From DATJOJ01 sp035507035 (GTDB lineage: Bacteria; Acidobacteriota; Terriglobia; Terriglobales; Acidobacteriaceae), in contig DATJOJ010000019.1 in NCBI GenBank assembly GCA_035507035.1, positions 36,573 through 100,572 on the forward strand: DNA of 64,000 nt, in the 5' to 3' direction. Below are positions 43,804 to 52,346 of the stretch, piece by piece; within the stretch, counting starts at the first letter, position 1; every line of letters starts with the position of its first letter. A program made the translations under genes and the position numbers. Below the pieces are notes generated by a model that made no database searches, was not told the origin of the DNA, and saw only the letters and a list, made by a program, of their open reading frames with translations.

Positions 43804-45297
43804 TTAGACGGTTGAGCGCAGAAATTCGAAGAAGCGGACTGTCAAAAGCTGTTTTAATGGATCTTCTACTAGACTGACTTGTAGAAGTTGCCCAATCGTA
43901 GCCTTCAAAATATTGTCATGCCACCAAAGTTGATTGATTGGAAACGATTGAGTCATAGCGGTGGTGTCGACCAAGAATTCCACCAGAGGTATTGCATTAC
44001 GCATCAAAATTGCGCGCCATATGTAACGGGGATGGCCCTCGACTAGAAGTTTCTCAAGCCTCTCTTGGGGAACGCCTATTTCACCTGTCCTAGCTTTTTC
44101 CTTGAAATCATTCGACGTCATCAAGGACAAATCCCATTCGAATGTGCCTGGCAAGGAAGCAATAGTGATTAGCTCCCCCAGTCGCTTCAGCCATGGCAGG
44201 ACTTCGAGATATGCCAACCTGATCTTCGCATACAGAGGGATAATCACAACTTCCGGTATCAATTCGTTGGGCCATCCGCCAGTAAACTTGACGATGCCGT
44301 CCGGAGCCGCAGGCGGAATAACTTTGAGTCTGGAAAACGGCCCGACCTGATCATCGTGGGCATAGAATTCGTCTATCCGCTGTCCTACGAGTGGTATCCC
44401 AGCTGAGGGAGAGGCCCCTTCTGAAGAAAGCACAGAACTTGGATTAAGTGAAAACCCCGCCAAAGTAAGCGCATGTCTTCCATTGCTTGCAATTCGCACA
44501 ACAAGTAGCACAGGGGCACCCAGTTTCAGATACCCATAAAGCAGCGACACCAGAGGTATTCCCGGCTTGACCTCGATGACTTCAGGCTCGAGCCCCACTG
44601 CAGCAATGGCATTGCATACCTGTTCCACTTTTAGACCATGTGAGGGAAAGGGACGCGAATCCTCAAGAACGCGGTTTGCAGATCTTGTAATGGTAGCCGG
44701 AGTCGGAGCAAGTGATTGAAAAAGATCGCGATCTCTTTGAAAGCACGCCCACAAAGCAACCGTGGCGCACGCGGCCAGCGCTCGGTCCTGTTCTTGATAG
44801 GCCAAACTATCAATCTCTAGCCCTAAACCAAACAGGCTTACCCTATACCGTTTTGTGCACGGGTAATTTCTTCGACCTGAAGCTGGGGGATAAGTTTTCA
44901 GCACTGTCCGGCCAATAATGGCTCTGGGCAGGGGTCTAGCGACCACGAAACCTAGATATCCTTCGGCGAACCTCTGAACGACACCCGAGTCAGCTTTATT
45001 GAGGATGATGTTTTTGAAGTCGTCATTCGTTACTTCGGTCGCAAAAAAATGGATCCGTTTACACGTTTTTGGGTATTTTTCAAAGCATTTCGCATAAAAG
45101 CTTGCGTAGTCGTCGAGATAATCTCCGTCGACGTATTCATTTTCAATGACGATTGTTCTTGCACCGATTTCACGGAGGTAATCGCTCAAATATGCTGCGC
45201 GACGGTTGGCTGAAACCTCTGCTACTGCACACTCGCAGTCAAGCGCTTCGAATAGCTTTTCTTGCGAAAATGGCGCAACGACGAAGAAAGGCGGCAT
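43804..45297 (-). CDS. unknown protein with papain/C39-like Cys-His signature
   Basis: 497 residues, no signal peptide or clear transmembrane helix. Central region about 160-290 fits a papain-like (C39/BtrH-like) peptidase fold: Gln170, Cys177 in DRALAACATVALW, then His275 in GRHALTLAGF and Asn285. The N-terminal 150 residues and C-terminal 200 residues match nothing I recognise. It begins 6 bp after the stop of a 54-residue gene and ends 11 bp before the antitoxin gene. Could process the small protein, act as an effector, or have lost activity. Not a standard member of vapBC45 loci as I know them. Confidence 0.8.
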   Translation of the reverse strand: MPPFFVVAPFSQEKLFEALDCECAVAEVSANRRAAYLSDYLREIGARTIVIENEYVDGDYLDDYASFYAKCFEKYPKTCKRIHFFATEVTNDDFKNIILNKADSGVVQRFAEGYLGFVVARPLPRAIIGRTVLKTYPPASGRRNYPCTKRYRVSLFGLGLEIDSLAYQEQDRALAACATVALWACFQRDRDLFQSLAPTPATITRSANRVLEDSRPFPSHGLKVEQVCNAIAAVGLEPEVIEVKPGIPLVSLLYGYLKLGAPVLLVVRIASNGRHALTLAGFSLNPSSVLSSEGASPSAGIPLVGQRIDEFYAHDDQVGPFSRLKVIPPAAPDGIVKFTGGWPNELIPEVVIIPLYAKIRLAYLEVLPWLKRLGELITIASLPGTFEWDLSLMTSNDFKEKARTGEIGVPQERLEKLLVEGHPRYIWRAILMRNAIPLVEFLVDTTAMTQSFPINQLWWHDNILKATIGQLLQVSLVEDPLKQLLTVRFFEFLRSTV

Positions 45298-45303
45298 CCG
45301 GCA

Positions 45304-45468
45304 TTACACACTCACGACCCACTCGAAAACTTCCTCACTTGTTTTCTGAGCCTCTTCCAAGGTCATAATCACCGCATTCACGCGTTCGATGCTCTGTTCA
45401 AGCGCACGACGCGTTTGCTCGGGATCGAATTCGGGATTAGGAATGTTTTTATTTTTCAGTTCTGTCAC
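45304..45468 (-). CDS. 54-residue protein leading the C39-like/toxin-antitoxin operon
   Basis: Begins with GTG at 45468 preceded by a perfect AAGGAG 6 bp upstream, ends TAA at 45304. Sequence starts VTELKNKNIPNPEFDPEQTR and ends EEVFEWVVSV. After a short polar N-terminus it is one long amphipathic acidic helix (about 17-54), with no Cys and no signal peptide. A TTGACA on the minus strand at 45548-45543 with TAACGT 17 bp later is a weak promoter candidate. Its size, good ribosome binding site and 6-bp spacing to the next gene support a real gene. Function unknown. Confidence 0.75.
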   Translation of the reverse strand: MTELKNKNIPNPEFDPEQTRRALEQSIERVNAVIMTLEEAQKTSEEVFEWVVSV

Positions 45469-45610
45469 CGAAGTCTCCTTACCCGGAGATTCTAGGGAAA
45501 TAAGGCTATTTGGAAGCGAACGTTAAATCTATAGTTGCCTAATGTCAAGTATCTCGCAAGTTACGGAGGTCTTCAACCGAGCCAAACCAAATTCACTACT
45601 TTTCACCGCC

Positions 45611-48247
45611 CTACTGTATCAGCGTCCCGTTTGGCGGCTCTTCTGCCAGCGGAATCACCACGGCTGCCGCCACTCGGTCTCCCGCCTCAAGCTGCAATAA
45701 CCGCACGCCCTGCGCCGCGCGGCCGGATTCGCGAATCGTGCTCGAATCCATGCGGATGATTTTGCCGTACTGGCTGATCAGCATGACTTCCGATTCTTCC
45801 GTCACCTGCGCAATGCCCGTGACCTTGCCGTTGCGAGCCGTGGTCTTCACATTGATCACGCCCGACCCGCCGCGTCCCTGTAGACGGTATTCCTCGGCGG
45901 GTGTGCGTTTGCCATAGCCATTTTCGGTGACAGAAAGGATGAGGTTACCTGGCTCCGGAAGCAGTTCCGCAGCATCCTTGGTGGCCGGCTTGCCCGCAGG
46001 AGCCGCGCCTGGCTTCGGTGTCGTCGCCATCCCGACGATGTAGTCGCCTTCGTCGAGTCTCATGCCGCGCACGCCGGAAGCCGGTCGTCCCATCGGCCGC
46101 ACATCGTCTTCTTCAAATCGAATCGCCTGCCCATCATGCGACGCCAGAAATATGATCTGGTTTCCATCCGTCAACGTAACGCCGACCAGTTCGTCGTCCT
46201 TGTCGATGCCAATCGCAATAATCCCGCGTGACATTACATGCGAAAAATCTTTCAGTGCAGTTTTCTTTACGGTTCCGTTCCGCGTCGCAAAGAAAATGTA
46301 CTTCCCTTCTTCTTCCAGATCGCGCACCGCCAGCATCGTCCGCACCGTTTCTCCAGGCTGCAGCGACGCCAGGTTCCCAATGTGCTTGCCTTTGCCCGCC
46401 GCGCTCACGTCCGGCGTCTCATACACCTTCAGCCAGTACACGCGTCCGGTATTCGTGAAAATCAGGATGTACGCATGGGTCGACGCAATAAACAAATGCT
46501 CGACAAAATCCTCGTCGCGCGTCTTCATGCCCGTGCGGCCCGTGCCGCCGCGCCGTTGCATGCGGTAAGTCGAAATCGGCGTCCGCTTGAGATAACCGCC
46601 ATGGCTCACCGTCACCGCGACCTGCTCATCGGCAATCAGGTCTTCCAGTTGAATTTCCGCCGCTTCATCTTCGATCTTCGTCCGCCGCTCGTCGCCGTAG
46701 AGCTTCTTGATCTCTTCCAGCTCTTTGATGATCACGCCGCGCAGCTTCTTCTCCGACGCGAGAATCGATTCGTATTCCGCGATATTCTCCCGAACCTGTT
46801 TCAGCTCATTCGTGATCTCATCGATCGAGAGCTTGGTCAAGCGATGCAATTGCAGTTCAAGAATCGCGTCCGCCTGAATTACCGTGAACGGCTTTTCGAC
46901 ATCCGGCTTCGGCGCACGTCCGGTGATATTGATGTCAATTTTCTTTCCGGCAAAGTACGCCACCAAATTTTCCCGGGCTTCGGCACGGTTGGCGCTGCCA
47001 CGAATAATGACAATCACATTGTCCAGATGATCGAGCGCTTTGATGTAACCTTCGAGAATGTGCTCGCGGTCTTTCGCCTTGCTCAACAAGAACGCGGTGC
47101 GGCGCCGCACCACATCCACGCGGTGATCGATGAAATGCTGGATCGCCTGGATCAGTCCCATTTCCTTGGGCTGTCCATTCACCACCGCCAGGAAGATCAT
47201 GCTGAAACCTTCCTGCATCGAGGTGTGCTTGAAGAGCTGATTGAGCACCAGTTGCGGCTCACCTCCGCGCTTCAGTTCGACCACGATTCTCATGCCATCC
47301 CGGTCGCTCTCATCCCGCACGTCGGAAACGTCGTCTATGGTCTTGTCGTTGACTAGGTCGGCTATACGCCGGATCAGGGTGGCCTTGTTGACCTGATAAG
47401 GAATTTCTGTCACCACAATCGCTTGGCGCTCTTTGGTGATGTTTTCGATCGCGGCGCTGGCGCGCATCATGAAGCGGCCGCGGCCCGTCTTGTAGGCGTC
47501 GAGAATTCCCGCTTTGCCGTGAATGATGCCGGCTGTGGGAAAATCCGGCCCCTGCACCATCTTTAGAATTTCCGGCAATGTCGCGTGCGGGTTGTTGACC
47601 AATGTGATCGTCGCGTCGACGATTTCGGTCAAGTTGTGTGGCGGAATCTTTGTGGCCATACCGACGGCGATGCCATCTGAACCATTGATCAGCAGATTCG
47701 GGATGCGGGTTGGGAGCACTACCGGCTCCTCGGTGGTATCGTCAAAGTTCGCGACAAAATCAACCGCATCTTTGTCGATATCCATCAACATCTCTTCGGC
47801 GATTCGGGTCAGGCGGCACTCGGTATACCGATAAGCCGCTGCAGGATCGCCATCGACCGAACCAAAATTTCCCTGGCCGTCGATCAACGGATATCTCAGG
47901 CTCCAAGGTTGTGCCAGGCGCACCAACGCGTCGTATACCGCGCTGTCACCATGAGGATGGTATTTTTTGAGAAGTTCGCCCACAACGCCAGCACACTTGC
48001 TGGTCTTGCGGTTGTGCAGCATGCCCATGTCGTGCATCGCGTACAGAATTCGCCGATGCACCGGCTTCAATCCGTCACGCACGTCGGGCAGCGCTCGGCC
48101 AATGATCACCGACATCGAATAGTCGAGATACGACCGCCGCATCTCATCTTCAATGTTGACCGGCTGAATATTCAGCGCGCCCGGGCTACCGCCATCGCCG
48201 CCGGGCGGAGGCGTTAAAGGAAGTTGGGGATTCTGTTCATCTGCCAT
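45611..48247 (-). CDS. gyrA: DNA gyrase subunit A
   Basis: 878 residues. Breakage-reunion domain with catalytic Tyr141 in AAAYRYTECR; the quinolone region HPHGDSAVYDALVR has Ser102 and Asp106, matching the susceptible-type residues of E. coli Ser83/Asp87. The C-terminal beta-pinwheel carries the GyrA box QRRGGTG, which separates gyrase from topoisomerase IV. An N-terminal extension of about 28 residues is Pro/Gly rich, and a low-complexity insertion (about 745-765, GAAPAGKPATKDAAE) lies between pinwheel blades. gyrB is not adjacent. Confidence 0.97.
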   Translation of the reverse strand: MADEQNPQLPLTPPPGGDGGSPGALNIQPVNIEDEMRRSYLDYSMSVIIGRALPDVRDGLKPVHRRILYAMHDMGMLHNRKTSKCAGVVGELLKKYHPHGDSAVYDALVRLAQPWSLRYPLIDGQGNFGSVDGDPAAAYRYTECRLTRIAEEMLMDIDKDAVDFVANFDDTTEEPVVLPTRIPNLLINGSDGIAVGMATKIPPHNLTEIVDATITLVNNPHATLPEILKMVQGPDFPTAGIIHGKAGILDAYKTGRGRFMMRASAAIENITKERQAIVVTEIPYQVNKATLIRRIADLVNDKTIDDVSDVRDESDRDGMRIVVELKRGGEPQLVLNQLFKHTSMQEGFSMIFLAVVNGQPKEMGLIQAIQHFIDHRVDVVRRRTAFLLSKAKDREHILEGYIKALDHLDNVIVIIRGSANRAEARENLVAYFAGKKIDINITGRAPKPDVEKPFTVIQADAILELQLHRLTKLSIDEITNELKQVRENIAEYESILASEKKLRGVIIKELEEIKKLYGDERRTKIEDEAAEIQLEDLIADEQVAVTVSHGGYLKRTPISTYRMQRRGGTGRTGMKTRDEDFVEHLFIASTHAYILIFTNTGRVYWLKVYETPDVSAAGKGKHIGNLASLQPGETVRTMLAVRDLEEEGKYIFFATRNGTVKKTALKDFSHVMSRGIIAIGIDKDDELVGVTLTDGNQIIFLASHDGQAIRFEEDDVRPMGRPASGVRGMRLDEGDYIVGMATTPKPGAAPAGKPATKDAAELLPEPGNLILSVTENGYGKRTPAEEYRLQGRGGSGVINVKTTARNGKVTGIAQVTEESEVMLISQYGKIIRMDSSTIRESGRAAQGVRLLQLEAGDRVAAAVVIPLAEEPPNGTLIQ

Positions 48248-48319
48248 AAAGAAGCGATCAGCTCCTAAGCTTTCAGCTTCCAGCTACAACCTGGTCCTTG
48301 TCATTCCGCGCCGTTCGCA

Positions 48320-48336
48320 GGCGCAGCTTCTGCGCC
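48320..48336 (-). other. short perfect hairpin in the gyrA leader
   Basis: GGCGCAG-CTT-CTGCGCC forms a 7-bp perfect stem in the region upstream of gyrA. It would lie in the 5' untranslated RNA if transcription starts from the TATAAT at 48436-48431. Possible structure in the leader; no known riboswitch is recognised. Confidence 0.35.
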
Positions 48337-48430
48337 GAGAACGTATCGAAGAACCTGCAGTTTGGTTGTCCTCGCGAATCTTCTAAACGATTGCATTTAC
48401 AGGATGTTAGCTTAGATTTGTCTACGGACA

Positions 48431-48436
48431 ATTATA
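48431..48436 (-). promoter_or_regulatory. candidate -10 box TATAAT upstream of gyrA
   Basis: The plus strand ATTATA reads TATAAT on the minus strand (within CATGGTATAATTGTCC). It would give a leader of about 180 nt before the gyrA ATG. A good -35 box is not visible. Nothing else is seen in 48248-48486. Confidence 0.4.
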
Positions 48437-48486
48437 CCATGAAAGTGGCCGGAAAATGGCCCGGCGATTGACGATTACGATTCCTC

Positions 48487-49140
48487 CTACGGCCGCGTCA
48501 CCACCTCGTTTGGATAGGAAGGAAGCACAAATTTGACGCCGCTTTGTTGATTGGCTTTCAGCGTGGCCGGAATATCGAGCGCCGCGAGCCGCACTATCTT
48601 GTTCCAATATCCGTCGACCCAGTAATTACCGCGCGCATAAAGCTTGCCGCTCTCAATTACGTAGTCGATGACTTGTTCGCGATGCCCATCGCGATAAATC
48701 AGCACCGCTGGCGGAAGGTCGGTCGCGGCCGTTGTAACCGATCGTGACACTGCTTCGGAATAATCCTGCTCCGCGCTGGCTTCGTGCTCGCCGCTTGATC
48801 GCGCGTAATGATCGCCTTGCCACTCGATCAGCACAGACTCGGGCAAGCGTTGGGAATCAGCAGGCGAAGCCGCGGTTGGCTGAACCACCACGACTGGCGG
48901 CGAGGGCGCCTGGTAGGCCAGCGATTCGTAAGGATAATCAGGGTAGAAGTAGGGGTCGCCCCAAAACGCAGCGGAACGGTCGCCGCGATTCCCGGTGAAT
49001 CCACCGCGAAAGCCACCATGAAATCCGGACGCGCCGCCGCGCATTTGCGCCCAAGCTCCTGACGCGAATGCCACCACCAAAACTAAAACGATAATTAGCT
49101 TGGGATTTCCGACCGGTAGGCTGTACAAACCGCGATGCAT
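48487..49140 (-). CDS. exported Gly/Pro-rich protein of unknown function
   Basis: 217 residues from the ATG at 49140, chosen because it brings the hydrophobic segment (LIIVLVLVVAFASGAWAQ) close to the N-terminus as a signal peptide; a start at 49179 is possible. The mature N-terminus is Gly/Arg rich (SGFHGGFRGGFTGNRGD), followed by a Pro/Tyr stretch and a C-terminal domain with PPAVLIYRDGHREQVIDYVI and LYARGNYWVDGYWNKIVRLA, a small beta motif common in acidobacterial exported proteins. Function unknown. Confidence 0.78.
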   Translation of the reverse strand: MHRGLYSLPVGNPKLIIVLVLVVAFASGAWAQMRGGASGFHGGFRGGFTGNRGDRSAAFWGDPYFYPDYPYESLAYQAPSPPVVVVQPTAASPADSQRLPESVLIEWQGDHYARSSGEHEASAEQDYSEAVSRSVTTAATDLPPAVLIYRDGHREQVIDYVIESGKLYARGNYWVDGYWNKIVRLAALDIPATLKANQQSGVKFVLPSYPNEVVTRP

Positions 49141-49228
49141 AAAGCTTTTGCCGAGTTCCGCTTTCTCAAAATATAACACGACGGAGCCGGCTTCATCTCC
49201 GTCGCGTCAATTTCGATCGGCAGCAAAA

Positions 49229-50302
49229 CTAAGGTCGAGCTTCGTAAACAATATTGAACGGAGTCTCGGTCGCACGGCGGAAGCGGTTGAATCCCGCCGC
49301 GCCGACTACCTCGCGGATGCGTTTCTCACCCGCCTGCGCACCCAGACACAGCCCAACTTCCTGCGACCGTGAACAAGGCGTGCAAAGCAAAGTTGAGAAC
49401 GAATAGTACACGCGCCCCACGGGGTTCAGATTGTCCTTCAGTGCATCGTTGGCAAAAGGTTCGACAATCATCCACGTCCCATCCTTCGCCAGCGATTGCC
49501 GCACATGCGCCGCCGCTCCAACCGGATCTCCCATGTCATGCAGGCAGTCGAAGACCGCGACGAAATCATAGTCCTTGCCGGGAAATTCCTTCGCTTTGGA
49601 TACTTCGAACGTGACTCGATCCGCCAGGCCCGCGCGCTTAGCAGATTCGCGTGCCGCCTCGACCGATTTGTCGTGATAATCGAATCCGAAGAATCGAGAC
49701 TTCGGGAAAGCCTGGGCCAGCAGCAACGTCGAAGCTCCTTTGCCGCAGCCGACATCAGCTACTCGCGCGCCTGCTTCCAATTTCTCTTTCACCCCTTCCA
49801 ACGCCGGAATCCACGAGGTCACCAGATTAGCGGCATACCCGGGGCGAAAGAATTTTTCGCAACCGTGGAAGACGCCGTCGTCGTGCTCATGCCAGCCCAT
49901 GCCAGCCCCGCTGCGGAACGACTCCGCGATCCGCGGGACCGCTGCCAGCGATCCCAACGCCAGTTCGAACGCTCCCGGCAAATAAGCCGGACTGTCTTCG
50001 TTCGCCAGCGTGAAGGCTTGCTCTTCACTGAGCCCGAATTTATGCGTCTTCTCGTCGTAGGTGATGTACCCTCCCGCTGCCTGCGAAGAAAGCCATTCGC
50101 GCAGGTAGCGCTCATCAGTTTGAGTCTTCGCAGCCAGTTCTGCGGGGCTCATTGGGCCGGTGGCAAGGGCCTTGTATAGCCCCAACTTTTCGCCGATCAC
50201 CACCATCCCGGCATGCACTGCCGCACCGAGATCGCCTACGAAGCGCCCAATAAAAGCATTCAGCTTGTCAACGTTTAAAGTTGGACCTTGCGTCGTGCTC
50301 AT
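49229..50302 (-). CDS. SAM-dependent methyltransferase with N-terminal winged helix
   Basis: 357 residues. N-terminal winged-helix dimerisation-type domain (about 10-100, LGLYKALATGPMSPAELAAKT) and a Rossmann methyltransferase domain (about 165-320) with SAM motif ARVADVGCGKGASTLLLA, acidic FFGFDYHDKS and VAVFDCLHDMGDP. This layout resembles small-molecule O-methyltransferases and related SmtA-type enzymes. Substrate unknown. On the same strand as the AhpD-like gene (34 bp gap), so possibly co-transcribed. Confidence 0.9.
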   Translation of the reverse strand: MSTTQGPTLNVDKLNAFIGRFVGDLGAAVHAGMVVIGEKLGLYKALATGPMSPAELAAKTQTDERYLREWLSSQAAGGYITYDEKTHKFGLSEEQAFTLANEDSPAYLPGAFELALGSLAAVPRIAESFRSGAGMGWHEHDDGVFHGCEKFFRPGYAANLVTSWIPALEGVKEKLEAGARVADVGCGKGASTLLLAQAFPKSRFFGFDYHDKSVEAARESAKRAGLADRVTFEVSKAKEFPGKDYDFVAVFDCLHDMGDPVGAAAHVRQSLAKDGTWMIVEPFANDALKDNLNPVGRVYYSFSTLLCTPCSRSQEVGLCLGAQAGEKRIREVVGAAGFNRFRRATETPFNIVYEARP

Positions 50303-50336
50303 GGAATCATCCTCCCTGTTGAAATTTGTCGAGCAC

Positions 50337-50669
50337 TTAGGTTTGATCGTAAAACTTCAGCGCCATGGCCCCGTGCGTTGCAGCACCGCCGGCGCGTAAC
50401 GCGGCCGCAATCAGCGAGGCTTCGGTTACCTCCTCGCGCGATGCCCCGGCAGCTTTGGCGTTCTTCGTGTGCACTTCAATACAGTACGGACATTGGGTCG
50501 TGAAAGCGACACCCAACGCGATCAGCTCACGATACTTTCTGGGGATTTTACCGTCGTCCCGGCCGACGATCTTGTCTAAATTCAGCCAGGCGTTGAATTC
50601 CGTGGGCGCGAGTTTGCCCATCTCTTTCAAGAACCTCAAATCACCCACATCGTGGTAATGTTCGCTCAT
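50337..50669 (-). CDS. carboxymuconolactone decarboxylase family, AhpD-like
   Basis: 110 residues from the ATG at 50669, supported by AGGAG about 6 bp upstream; an upstream start at 50705 is less likely. Seen: the CxxC redox motif in TQCPYCIEVHTKNAKAAGAS with the following His, as in AhpD peroxidase-type proteins. Helical, probably oligomeric. It is likely involved in peroxide or thiol chemistry. Forms a likely operon with the downstream methyltransferase. Confidence 0.92.
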   Translation of the reverse strand: MSEHYHDVGDLRFLKEMGKLAPTEFNAWLNLDKIVGRDDGKIPRKYRELIALGVAFTTQCPYCIEVHTKNAKAAGASREEVTEASLIAAALRAGGAATHGAMALKFYDQT

Positions 50670-50746
50670 TGAGCTCTCCTTTTTTGGCCTTGCCTCAGTA
50701 GTCACACTAGCAGAGGAAAAAGCTTGACTTCAAACGGTAGGCGCCC

Positions 50747-50775
50747 TTGACACTGCCGCCTCCCCGCCGTACAGT
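50747..50775 (+). promoter_or_regulatory. sigma70-type promoter of mscL
   Basis: TTGACA (50747-50752) and TACAGT (50770-50775) are separated by exactly 17 bp. Transcription would start near 50782, giving a 20-nt leader containing AGGAGG (50791-50796), 6 bp before the ATG at 50803. This is the best promoter match seen in the window. Confidence 0.75.
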
Positions 50776-50802
50776 TTCGGTCAAATCGACAGGAGGCCTT
50801 TT

Positions 50803-51222
50803 ATGTTTAGCGGATTCAAGCAGTTTATTCTTCGTGGCAACGTCATTGATATGGCCGTGGGCGTGGTCGTGGGCGCGGCTTTCGCTACGGTGGTTTCCGC
50901 CTTCACTAAGGACTTACTCACCCCGCTTATCGCCGCCATCGTGGGCAAACCAGATTTTTCGGCCATCAAGTTCACCGTCAACGGCAGCATGTTCGCGATC
51001 GGCGACTTCATCAACGCCGGCATCTCGTTTCTGCTGGTGGCTGCCGCAGTCTATTTCTTCGTCGTCACCCCGGTGAACCTGCTGGTCGCGCGCATGCGCA
51101 AAGCTCCCGCGCCCGCTGACCCTACAACCAAAAAATGTCCGGAATGCTTGAGCGAAATTCCTATCGATGCGCGCCGCTGCGCGCACTGTGCCCAGCCGGT
51201 CACCGTGGGAATGGCGGCTTAG
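50803..51222 (+). CDS. mscL: large-conductance mechanosensitive channel with C-terminal zinc ribbon
   Basis: 139 residues. Residues 1-95 are a typical MscL: FKQFILRGNVIDMAVGVVVGAAF (TM1, gate), the periplasmic loop, and the second helix AGISFLLVAAAVYFFVV. It opens under membrane tension to release solutes in hypo-osmotic shock. After a Pro/Ala linker the usual C-terminal helix is replaced or extended by KKCPECLSEIP and RRCAHCAQPV, four Cys (112, 115, 126, 129) in a zinc-ribbon layout. Strong promoter and ribosome binding site. Confidence 0.95.
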   Translation: MFSGFKQFILRGNVIDMAVGVVVGAAFATVVSAFTKDLLTPLIAAIVGKPDFSAIKFTVNGSMFAIGDFINAGISFLLVAAAVYFFVVTPVNLLVARMRKAPAPADPTTKKCPECLSEIPIDARRCAHCAQPVTVGMAA

Positions 51223-51245
51223 TTTTTCTTGAGAAGGAAAATGGC

Positions 51246-52325
51246 TTACACAACGCTGGTAGTGTCTTGCTTGAGCTTTTCTGCCTGATAGTGGGTTACC
51301 AGCGCCTCGACGATCGGCTGCAGTTTGCCGTCCATCACTTCTTGCAATTGATGGATGCTTAACCCAATGCGGTGATCGGTCATGCGGTTTTGCGGGAAAT
51401 TATAGGTGCGGATCTTTTCGCTGCGATCGCCGGATCCCACCATGGCTTTGCGCTCTTTGGCCAGCGCTTCCTGCTGCTTCTGCATCTCCATCTCGTAGAG
51501 CCGCGACCGCAGCACTCGCATCCCTTTCTCGCGATTCTTGATCTGCGACTTCTCATCCTGGCAACTCACCACCGTATTCGTTGGAATATGCGTGATTCTC
51601 ACCGCTGAATACGTCGTATTCACCGATTGTCCGCCCGGCCCCGACGAACAGAACGTATCAATCCTCAAATCTTTTGCTTCAATCTTGATGTCGACATCTT
51701 CCGCTTCCGGCAACACCGCAACCGTTACCGCTGAGGTATGCACTCGTCCTTGCTGCTCAGTAGCCGGAACCCTCTGCACGCGATGCACTCCGCTCTCATA
51801 TTTCAGCCGCGAGTACACCCGCTCGCCCTGAATCATCGCAATGACTTCTTTCAGCCCGCCGACGCCCGACTCCGACGTCGACAGCACTTCTACCTTCCAT
51901 CCTTGTGTCTCTGCGTACCGGGTATACATGCGAAACAGTTCCGCCGCGAACAACGTTGCCTCGTCACCGCCCGTCCCCGCACGAATTTCCAGAATCACAT
52001 CTTTTTCATCATTCGGATCTTTCGGCAGCAACAAGAATTTGAGTTCCTCTTCCGTTCCTGCCACTCGCGCTTCCAGTTTGTCGAGTTCCTCCTGCGCGTA
52101 CGCCCGCATCTCCGGATCCTTCTCTTCCGCCAGCACTGCTTTGCTCTCCGCAATCCCGCGCTTCAGGTCCTTATACTCGCGATACTTTTCTACGACCGGC
52201 GTAATCTCGCTATGCGCCTTGGCAGTCTTCTGGTATTTCGACGAATCGTTGATCGTCTCCGGCGACGCCAGCGCCTGCGTCAGCTCTTCATATCGCGCTT
52301 CGATTTGATCAAGTCGTTCAAACAT
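51246..52325 (-). CDS. prfA: peptide chain release factor 1
   Basis: 359 residues, normal RF1 length. Recognises UAA and UAG stop codons. Seen: the anticodon-like PAT at 187-189 in RVPATEQQGRVHTSA (PxT type, so RF1 rather than RF2), and GGQ at 231-233 in SSGPGGQSVNTTYSAVR, the peptidyl-tRNA hydrolysis motif and PrmC methylation target. The methylase gene prmC is 6 kb away on the opposite strand. Confidence 0.97.
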   Translation of the reverse strand: MFERLDQIEARYEELTQALASPETINDSSKYQKTAKAHSEITPVVEKYREYKDLKRGIAESKAVLAEEKDPEMRAYAQEELDKLEARVAGTEEELKFLLLPKDPNDEKDVILEIRAGTGGDEATLFAAELFRMYTRYAETQGWKVEVLSTSESGVGGLKEVIAMIQGERVYSRLKYESGVHRVQRVPATEQQGRVHTSAVTVAVLPEAEDVDIKIEAKDLRIDTFCSSGPGGQSVNTTYSAVRITHIPTNTVVSCQDEKSQIKNREKGMRVLRSRLYEMEMQKQQEALAKERKAMVGSGDRSEKIRTYNFPQNRMTDHRIGLSIHQLQEVMDGKLQPIVEALVTHYQAEKLKQDTTSVV

Positions 52326-52346
52326 AAATTCGTCGTTGGTCGCGGG

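Noticed and set aside
46238..47356. 372-codon plus-strand frame in gyrA
   Set aside because: Antisense shadow of gyrA with Arg/His/Gln-rich composition and no motif.
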